A stretch of 11,063 nt of DNA, taken from assembly GCA_003486665.1 (NCBI GenBank), contig DNGF01000054.1:1-11063 (forward strand). The letters are read 5' to 3'. Source of the DNA: Oscillospiraceae bacterium (GTDB lineage: Bacteria > Bacillota > Clostridia > Oscillospirales > Acutalibacteraceae). Below the pieces are notes generated by a model. The model searched no databases. It worked only from the letters and a program-made list of their open reading frames with translations, and was not told the DNA's origin. Made by a program: the position numbers and the translations under genes. Shown in pieces: positions 5,694-11,063 of the stretch; within the stretch, counting starts at the first letter, position 1, and each line of letters opens with the position of its first letter.

Positions 5694-7751
5694 TTATCTG
5701 AGAAGATCGCTGTATTCGCTCTGAACGCTGTCGTTTTCAGAATTATCATCTTCTGTTACGGTTACTTTATTCTTGTAATAATAATTATAAACAGCCGATG
5801 CAATAGGAGCCAGACTTCCGCCGGAATATGCGCCCTCAACGGCAATAGCTACACATATTTCAGGGTCATCATAGGGAGCCATTGTAATAAGAAAACCGTT
5901 TGTATAGATTCCCGTTTTGCCGTTAATCGTTTTTTCAAGAGTCGATGTACCTGTTTTGCAAGCAACCTCTACAACGGAATCGTCAAAGCTTCCTGCAAGA
6001 GTTACGGTAGCAACTCGGCGCATACCCTCTTTGATAATTTGAATATTTTTCTGCTTGAAACCTGTTTCACATACCACCTCAGGCTTCTTTTCTTCGATAA
6101 TAGTAGAATTATCTGCCGAATAAACCGCCTTAACAATATGTGCGCTGTAGCGTGTTCCGCCGTTTGCAATGGTGGAAACATAGTTGCAGAGCTGAAGCGG
6201 AGTGAAAAGATTGCCTGCCTGTCCGATGGCAGACTGAAGAGAGAAGCCGGTTTGCCACTTCTGACCTACAGAAGCGCGGTAACTCGGTGAATCGAGAATA
6301 CCGGTTTCCTCATAAAGCTCAATGCCTGTCGGTTGTCCGAGTCCGAGCATTTCACGGTACATATTCATCTTTTCAATGCCGAGAAGCTCTCCGCCGAAAT
6401 GATAGAAATAAGTGTTACAGGAATCCTGCAGAGCAGTACGAATATCAATATAGGGGTTTTCGTGTCCGATTTGGCAGACAAGACCGTATTTGTATGTGCC
6501 GACGCACTCGATTGACTTTGTTCCGTCGTCAACACCCTCTTCAAGAATGCCGATAGCCGTTGAAACCTTTGCTGTCGATCCGGGTGCATACGCACTGAGG
6601 AGCGCACGGTTAAAGAGGGGAGAGTTAGCGTCCTTTGAAAGCTTGGCATAGTCCTTATAATAGGTGTTAAGATCGTAAGAAGGATAGGTGGCAATAGCAA
6701 GAATTTCTCCTGTTTTGCAGTTCATAACAACTGCCGCGCCGCCGCCCTTATTGGCACTGTCAAGCGAGTTGATTTTCGCTGCCAATGCGTCCTGAGTGAC
6801 TTTTTGCAGTCCCGCGTCAAGCGTAAGAAAAACGTTATCTCCGTTTTCGAGTCCCTCGGTGGCTGTTGTCTGAGTACCGTCAAGGGCTGTTGTAACGATT
6901 TTCTTTCCGTTCTTTCCTTTAAGCTGTTTCTCAAAAAGCTGCTCGATACCTGTTTTTCCGACAATATCATCCATAGCATAGCCGTCTTTTTTCAGCTCGG
7001 CATATTCCTCGGCACTGATAACACCCGTAACGCCGATAATGTGCGGCGCAAGGGTTCCGTCGGCGTATTCACGGTAGTTGCCGATTTGTATATCGATGCC
7101 CTTATAGAATCGGCTGTTTTCCTTAATTACAGAAGCTACCTGATCCGATACATCGGTTGCAAAAACATACGGATTTGCCGAATTAAATTGCTTGATCTTC
7201 ATTTCGTAGCAAACGGAAGCAATTTTTCTCCTATCCGCTTTCGAGTAGCTTTCAAGCTTGTATCTTTCAACAAGCTCGTTCATACAGTCGTCAGCCGTGG
7301 CATACTTGTTAAGGCGAAGAATGTCGCGGGATTTCATTACCTTAATATCCTTGTCCCTGTCCTGAGCGAACTGATAATTACCGTTTGAGTCAAGGATAAT
7401 CGGCATATCATCGTTCCATTTTACATTGTTTTTTTCAAACAGATCAATAAGCGACTTAATAAGCTTATTGCGCTCCTCCTGATTAGAGTAATCGGGAAAT
7501 TCCGCCGCATTGAAAACGACATCGTTTCCCTGACGGTTGCCGACAATGACCTTGCCGTTGCGGTCAAAAATCTGACCTCTCGTTGCTTTAACTTCAATTG
7601 ATTCGACCGACGCCGTATTTGACGCTGTGTCGGTCTTTTCATTAAATATCTGATTCTTTGCAAGGGTGAAAACGAAAACTGCCGTCAGACAAACAAAAAC
7701 GGTAATCATTGCAATAAATCTTCCCTTTTTTTCTTCACGCGCAAGCTTCAT
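5694..7751 (-). CDS. mrdA: Penicillin-binding protein 2 (class B PBP, elongasome DD-transpeptidase)
   Basis: This is a membrane-anchored D,D-transpeptidase that cross-links lateral-wall peptidoglycan with MreBCD and RodA. From the ATG at 7749-7751 it has 685 residues. A short basic cytosolic tail and one transmembrane segment (about 12-32) come first, then the class B dimerisation domain starting with TRGQIFDRNG (about 57-66). The transpeptidase domain has the nucleophile motif STAK (S392, K395), the SxN motif SCN (444-446) and KTGTS (599-603). An acidic tail rich in D, E and S follows. STAK and KTGTS are class B variants; nothing key is missing. A GTG at 7758-7760 would add three residues but falls on the ribosome binding site AAAGGAG (7760-7766), which is 8 nt from the ATG. 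The gene follows mreD, and rodA, its usual glycosyltransferase partner, is not in the window. Confidence 0.95.
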   Translation of the reverse strand: MKLAREEKKGRFIAMITVFVCLTAVFVFTLAKNQIFNEKTDTASNTASVESIEVKATRGQIFDRNGKVIVGNRQGNDVVFNAAEFPDYSNQEERNKLIKSLIDLFEKNNVKWNDDMPIILDSNGNYQFAQDRDKDIKVMKSRDILRLNKYATADDCMNELVERYKLESYSKADRRKIASVCYEMKIKQFNSANPYVFATDVSDQVASVIKENSRFYKGIDIQIGNYREYADGTLAPHIIGVTGVISAEEYAELKKDGYAMDDIVGKTGIEQLFEKQLKGKNGKKIVTTALDGTQTTATEGLENGDNVFLTLDAGLQKVTQDALAAKINSLDSANKGGGAAVVMNCKTGEILAIATYPSYDLNTYYKDYAKLSKDANSPLFNRALLSAYAPGSTAKVSTAIGILEEGVDDGTKSIECVGTYKYGLVCQIGHENPYIDIRTALQDSCNTYFYHFGGELLGIEKMNMYREMLGLGQPTGIELYEETGILDSPSYRASVGQKWQTGFSLQSAIGQAGNLFTPLQLCNYVSTIANGGTRYSAHIVKAVYSADNSTIIEEKKPEVVCETGFKQKNIQIIKEGMRRVATVTLAGSFDDSVVEVACKTGTSTLEKTINGKTGIYTNGFLITMAPYDDPEICVAIAVEGAYSGGSLAPIASAVYNYYYKNKVTVTEDDNSENDSVQSEYSDLLR

Positions 7752-7783
7752 TTTTATCACTCCTTTGCTTTATTTTTGTGATA

Positions 7784-8305
7784 TTATTTAAATTTTTTAG
7801 CCGTAATGCGGACAATAAAATAAAAAATCGGTGTAAAAATCGTTGTATAGATTGCCGATACAAAATAGTATCTTAGATAGAACAGAAAAGAAATCTCAAC
7901 TCCGTCAATCACGAAGAAGAAAAGGCAATACAATGAATTTAAAAGCAGCGTAAAAACAAAAGTAAAGATTGAGGCTGTTACAAGGTTGTTACGCATAAGG
8001 TATGTTATCAGGATTCCCGAAATAAACCCGATAAGAGTAAAGAAGATCGAATAAAAGCATACGCTGTCGGGACTGACCGTTTCAAGCATCATGCCCGAAG
8101 CAAGCCCGAAAAACAGCCCCGAAAGCTCTCGTTCAAACATGGCAATGCACACAGTTGCGGGAACAAGCAGGCACGCGTGAATGCCAAACGGTGCGGGAAA
8201 AAAGCCGTCCGTTGTTTGAAAAAGAAACGTTATAATTACAATGACGGCAAGAATAATTCTTCTTTTTATGCTGTCATTCTTTTTTAACTCTTCAATATAG
8301 TTCAT
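7784..8305 (-). CDS. mreD: Rod shape-determining protein MreD
   Basis: MreD is a small integral membrane protein that joins MreC and the RodA-PBP2 synthase. From the ATG at 8303-8305 it has 173 residues, in the usual 160-180 range. It is strongly hydrophobic, with about five to six predicted membrane segments in the stretches from about 15 to 105 and 110 to 170, ending in a basic AKKFK tail. MreD is poorly conserved, so the identification rests on length, hydropathy and position after mreC. An in-frame GTG (8312-8314) would overlap mreC by 8 nt, but GGGTGAT (8310-8316) precedes the ATG and includes that GTG, so the ATG is preferred. It starts one nt after the mreC stop, suggesting translational coupling. 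Confidence 0.9.
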   Translation of the reverse strand: MNYIEELKKNDSIKRRIILAVIVIITFLFQTTDGFFPAPFGIHACLLVPATVCIAMFERELSGLFFGLASGMMLETVSPDSVCFYSIFFTLIGFISGILITYLMRNNLVTASIFTFVFTLLLNSLYCLFFFVIDGVEISFLFYLRYYFVSAIYTTIFTPIFYFIVRITAKKFK

Positions 8306-8306
8306 G

Positions 8307-9167
8307 TTAATCACCCGTGATGGTTATAACGCCCTGACCCTCAAACTCTGTGATAATAAACACTTCGGAAAGCTCTTTAATATCTACAGCGGATCTGATT
8401 GTGGCATACGATGAGCCGTCCTCCTTGGAACTCTCAAGCTTGACCACCGTGCCGACGATGAGATCCTTAGGGTAGACACCGCCGTTTCCCGTAGTGCAAA
8501 TAATTCCGCTGGGTGAAACGGAGGAACCTGATTTAAGTCCGGGAAGCTTGCAATAAACTCTGTCTTCGGTTTTGCCGAGTCCGGTTACGTAGCCGATCTC
8601 ACCCGTGTAGGTTTCATAAACGCTGACATTCATTTTCGGATTCGAAAGGGTGTATACCGTACATGAAGTCGGGGCAACGCTTGTTACAACACCGACAAGG
8701 TTTTTTCCGTAAATTACCGGATCATTAATTTTAACGCCCGATGTCGTTCCTTTGTTCAAGGTAAACGAGGCGAAAGGGTTTTCAAAATCGTTTGAAATAA
8801 TATTGGCATTTTGAAATTTGAAGTCGGGGTTTTCCTGCTTAACTCCAAGAAAGTCCTCGTATGTACCGAGCTTCTTTTTCATGTTGTTATAATCTATTAT
8901 TTTATTTTGATATTCTTCAATTTGTTCCTTAAGCTTTGAGTTTTCCTCGGCAAGTGTCTTTGAAGATTTAAAGCTGTCGTTAAAATTGGAAAACTTGTAG
9001 CTCAGGTAGGAAGATAATTTTTGAAGAGGATGAAGTACCGTGCTTGTTGCGGATGAAAGGGGAGTGGAGTTATTGTGCGTATAAGCAGCAATAACCGCTC
9101 CGAGAGAAAGGGCAACTATCACGCAGATAAGAGCCTTAAACGCTCGGTTCCTGATTATTTTTTTCAT
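8307..9167 (-). CDS. mreC: Rod shape-determining protein MreC
   Basis: MreC is the extracellular scaffold of the elongasome; it activates PBP2 and links it to MreB and MreD. It has 286 residues, normal for the family. A short basic N-terminus leads into one membrane segment (about 9-29), then a coiled coil (about 63-107, rich in K, E, N and L), then the beta-rich MreC domain (about 115-270). Typical segments are NPFASFTLNKGTTSGVKINDPVI, GLVGVV-like NLVGVVTSVAP and NVSVYETYTGEIGYVTG. The ATG at 9165-9167 has an almost full-length anti-16S match, AAGGAGGTGA (9174-9183), 6 nt upstream, the strongest ribosome binding site in the window. It follows mreB after 32 nt and abuts mreD. Confidence 0.95.
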   Translation of the reverse strand: MKKIIRNRAFKALICVIVALSLGAVIAAYTHNNSTPLSSATSTVLHPLQKLSSYLSYKFSNFNDSFKSSKTLAEENSKLKEQIEEYQNKIIDYNNMKKKLGTYEDFLGVKQENPDFKFQNANIISNDFENPFASFTLNKGTTSGVKINDPVIYGKNLVGVVTSVAPTSCTVYTLSNPKMNVSVYETYTGEIGYVTGLGKTEDRVYCKLPGLKSGSSVSPSGIICTTGNGGVYPKDLIVGTVVKLESSKEDGSSYATIRSAVDIKELSEVFIITEFEGQGVITITGD

Positions 9168-9173
9168 TCCTCT

Positions 9174-9183
9174 TCACCTCCTT
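9174..9183 (-). promoter_or_regulatory. Very strong Shine-Dalgarno of mreC
   Basis: AAGGAGGTGA matches the 3' end of 16S rRNA over ten bases and is 6 nt from the mreC ATG. Every other gene here uses a shorter site, so MreC may be translated at a high rate relative to its neighbours. Confidence 0.85.
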
Positions 9184-9199
9184 GTTTTGTAAAAAGATT

Positions 9200-10186
9200 T
9201 TAGCGGCGTTTTTCAAGACAGATACCTGTTCCCTCAACAACGCAGTCAAGCGGATTGTCTGCGACCGTAACAGGAATCTTGACCTCCTGCTCGATAAGCT
9301 TATCAAGACCTCTGAGCTGCGCTCCGCCGCCCGTAAGAGTGATGCCGTTGTCGATAATATCCGCGGCAAGCTCAGGCGGTGTGTTTTCAAGAGTAATCTT
9401 TATTGCGTCAATGATCTGATAAACGGATTCTTTAAGTGCATCTCGAATCTCCGCAGCTGTAACCTCAACGTCTTTCGGAAGACCGTCAATGAGGTTTCTG
9501 CCCTTTACATTGATTGCGCCTTCACCCTCATATTCGAACGCGGAACCGATTTGAATTTTTATATCCTCGGCAGTTCTTTCGCCGATGAGAAGATTATATT
9601 TTTTTCTGACATAGTTGATGATCGACTCGTCATAGCTGTCGCCTGCGCCCTTAACCGAGCGTGAAGTTACGATATCGCTCAGTGCAACAACGGCAACCTC
9701 CGCCGTTCCGCCGCCGATATCAACGATCATTGAACCCTCCGGTTTTTCAACGTCAATACCTGCGCCGATTGCAGCCGCCATTGGCTCTTCAATAAGGCTT
9801 ACATACCTTGCACCTGCCGACTTTGCAGCATCATTTACAGCTCTGCGCTCAACCTCGGTAACACCGGAGGGAACGCATATCATAACTCTTGTTTTGCTCA
9901 GCGGAGAAGCGGTGATTGCTTTGCGTATAAACTTTTTAAGCATTTCCGCCGTGGCGTCAAAATCGGCAATAACTCCGTCACGCAGAGGACGAAGAGCAAC
10001 AATTGAACCCGGAGTTCTGCCGATCATATCCTTTGCTTCCGAACCGACCGCAACCACCTTGACCGGTGTAAATCTCTGATCAACGGCAACGACCGAAGGT
10101 TCGCGAATAATTATGCCCTTGCCCTTAACAAAAACAAGGGTGTTTGATGTTCCGAGATCAATTCCTATATCCTGTGAAAAAAGCAT
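9200..10186 (-). CDS. mreB: Cell shape-determining actin homologue MreB
   Basis: MreB is a bacterial actin whose membrane-bound filaments orient the elongasome. It has 328 residues, about 5-15 short of many MreB proteins. The phosphate-1 motif [13 protein letters not shown] lies at 10-22, [21 protein letters not shown] at 56-76, VCVP-like [16 protein letters not shown] at 102-117, and [12 protein letters not shown] at 133-144. The phosphate-2 motif [14 protein letters not shown] is at 154-167 and the adenosine motif [12 protein letters not shown] at 284-295. The C-terminus ends abruptly at [10 protein letters not shown], a little earlier than usual; the core is complete. The ATG at 10184-10186 has AAGGAGA (10194-10200) 7 nt upstream, which overlaps the stop codon of the lipoprotein gene, so the two are probably coupled. 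Being next to mreC it is MreB proper; a paralogue such as Mbl cannot be excluded. Confidence 0.95.
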   Translation of the reverse strand: MLFSQDIGIDLGTSNTLVFVKGKGIIIREPSVVAVDQRFTPVKVVAVGSEAKDMIGRTPGSIVALRPLRDGVIADFDATAEMLKKFIRKAITASPLSKTRVMICVPSGVTEVERRAVNDAAKSAGARYVSLIEEPMAAAIGAGIDVEKPEGSMIVDIGGGTAEVAVVALSDIVTSRSVKGAGDSYDESIINYVRKKYNLLIGERTAEDIKIQIGSAFEYEGEGAINVKGRNLIDGLPKDVEVTAAEIRDALKESVYQIIDAIKITLENTPPELAADIIDNGITLTGGGAQLRGLDKLIEQEVKIPVTVADNPLDCVVEGTGICLEKRR

Positions 10187-10198
10187 AATAATTTCTCC

Positions 10199-10957
10199 TT
10201 ACTGATTATTTGCTGTTGTTTCTGTGTTATCAATAGCCTTGGTGAACGGTTGAGTCGGATGTGTGCTTACTTCATCCGTCTGAAGCTCTTTGATCGTTGC
10301 ACATGAATTAATAAGTTCAACGATGCTGTCGTTGTTATAGCACTTGTCATAAACGGACGCCGTAATTTCAATCATCGGTTCGCCGTCATCAATGCAATAG
10401 TAAAAAACATCGGTGTCTTCAGAGGCAACTCTGTATGAAATTGCCTTTGCGTTTCTGCCCATAAGGGTGACCTCGTACTCCTTGATGTCGGAGATAGAGT
10501 CGCCCATCTGACTGAGCTTAACGATGTTATAAAGATATTCGTTGTAAGCCTCCTGCAAGGTTTTGTTCTGAGTATAGCCAAAATCAAGCTGGCAGGCAGA
10601 AACTCCGGACTTTGTGCATTTGCCGGAATGACGGAGTCTGACAAAAGATGTTTCTTTAGAAACGCTCCAGCTCTTTGGAACCTTTACGCTTACAACGGCA
10701 TTTTCAATTTCCGAGTTGCGCTTGTTTGTAATTTTATCGGGGAAAATATATGGCTGAGTGACTTTACTGCCGTCTTCATCGGTCTGCTCAATAATAAGAC
10801 GGCCCCATTTATCCTGGAGCTTTGTGCCTTCTTCATTTGTAACAGGAACAAACGAATGACCGTTTTTGTCGATAATTATATTTTTGTTTCCGCAGGCAGT
10901 TAATACCACCGAAAAAACAAGTAATATTGCCGAAATAATTATAAGAGATTTTTTCAA
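10199..10957 (-). CDS. Uncharacterised secreted lipoprotein
   Basis: This protein is not recognised. It has 252 residues with a basic-hydrophobic signal sequence (about 1-21) and a lipobox LTAC with lipidated C22, so it should be anchored on the outer face of the membrane. The mature part has a globular region (about 30-225) with cysteines at 114, 122, 188, 206 and 219. The run of a VPKSW motif, an amphipathic helix (about 134-150), a GxxAKAISYRV strand and a final helix before CATIKE loosely resembles PsbP/DcrB-type folds; this is a weak guess. The last 25 residues are Thr/Asn-rich. Translation starts at TTG (10955-10957): a TAG stop lies in frame four codons upstream and the next in-frame Met is far inside, while the ribosome binding site (AGG about 9-10 nt upstream) is weak. 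It is the first gene after the promoter and 12 nt before mreB, so it is probably co-expressed with the elongasome. Confidence 0.8.
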   Translation of the reverse strand: MKKSLIIISAILLVFSVVLTACGNKNIIIDKNGHSFVPVTNEEGTKLQDKWGRLIIEQTDEDGSKVTQPYIFPDKITNKRNSEIENAVVSVKVPKSWSVSKETSFVRLRHSGKCTKSGVSACQLDFGYTQNKTLQEAYNEYLYNIVKLSQMGDSISDIKEYEVTLMGRNAKAISYRVASEDTDVFYYCIDDGEPMIEITASVYDKCYNNDSIVELINSCATIKELQTDEVSTHPTQPFTKAIDNTETTANNQ

Positions 10958-10985
10958 ATAAATCGCCTACTTTACAATTTTATTC

Positions 10986-11015
10986 AATATAAAAGTATAT
11001 CATTTCATATGTCAA
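10986..11015 (-). promoter_or_regulatory. Overlapping second promoter P2
   Basis: Offset about 7-8 nt downstream of P1, TTGACA (11010-11015, 6/6) and TATATT (10986-10991, 5/6) are 18 nt apart. Its boxes fall inside the P1 spacer and just after the P1 -10, so the two cannot be occupied together. The region is AT-rich, so one of the pair may be chance. Confidence 0.45.
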
Positions 11016-11022
11016 AAGTCAA
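10994..11022 (-). promoter_or_regulatory. Sigma-A promoter P1 of the lipoprotein-mre operon
   Basis: TTGACT (11017-11022, 5/6) and TATACT (10994-10999, 5/6) are separated by the ideal 17 nt on the minus strand. Transcription would start near 10987, giving a leader of about 30 nt. It is the best promoter in the window and lies directly upstream of the first gene of a compact series. Confidence 0.75.
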
Positions 11023-11063
11023 TCGAAATAATGTAAATTACAGTTGACAATCGATAGTTATTT

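Noticed and set aside
6804..7388. 194-codon open frame on the plus strand opposite mrdA
   Set aside because: It is antisense to a clear PBP2, has no family resemblance, and no ribosome binding site was evident. It looks like a mirror of codon bias.
9182..9664. 160-codon open frame on the plus strand opposite mreB
   Set aside because: Antisense shadow of a highly conserved gene with no recognisable domain.
11044..11049. Plus-strand TTGACA at the right edge, a possible divergent promoter
   Set aside because: A matching -10 box would fall beyond the end of the window, so it cannot be supported.

Overview
The window reads as a piece of a Bacillota (low-GC Gram-positive) chromosome, most likely a Clostridia member of the Oscillospirales/Ruminococcaceae type. 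The reasons are strong AAGGAGG-type ribosome binding sites, a Noc protein, a perfect parS site, MreB/C/D with a class B PBP2, and frequent GTG/TTG in-frame alternatives to the ATG starts. The taxonomic placement is inference from gene content. All ten genes lie on the minus strand, packed almost end to end, so transcription runs from high to low coordinates.

Layout in the direction of transcription. (1) A strong tandem sigma-A-type promoter (about 10986-11022) precedes an uncharacterised secreted lipoprotein (10199-10957). (2) The cell-elongation module follows: mreB (9200-10186), mreC (8307-9167), mreD (7784-8305) and mrdA/PBP2 (5694-7751). (3) A divergent MinD-like ATPase (4950-5672) sits where many Clostridia carry minC-minD-minE, but here minC and minE are missing and so is rodA. 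(4) The origin-proximal tRNA/rRNA modification genes come next: mnmE (3569-4939), mnmG (1672-3552) and rsmG (969-1682). (5) After a 106-nt gap with a plausible promoter of its own comes noc (38-862), whose stop codon lies inside an 11-bp hairpin near the window edge. The longest gene-free stretches are about 106 bp (863-968 and 10958-11063), plus the 37 bp left of noc.

How the genes work together. MreB, MreC, MreD and PBP2 form the core of the elongasome that builds lateral wall. Noc keeps the division septum off the nucleoid. MinD-type ATPases normally place the septum away from the poles. MnmE and MnmG together modify U34 of tRNAs, and RsmG methylates G527 of 16S rRNA. In Bacillus the mnmE-mnmG-rsmG-noc block lies beside oriC, preceded by rpmH-rnpA-yidC-jag; here the shape locus is joined directly to it. 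A perfect 16-bp parS palindrome inside mnmG (2053-2068) supports an origin-proximal position.

The most interesting signals are four. The MinD-like protein keeps the ATPase core but appears to have lost the membrane-targeting helix and the MinC/MinE-contact residues. The parS is written into mnmG codons. Noc carries the NBS-type specificity residues but lacks an obvious N-terminal membrane helix. Shape, septum-placement and nucleoid-occlusion genes are fused into one head-to-tail unit led by an unknown lipoprotein. No mobile element, CRISPR array, tRNA or rRNA gene was seen.
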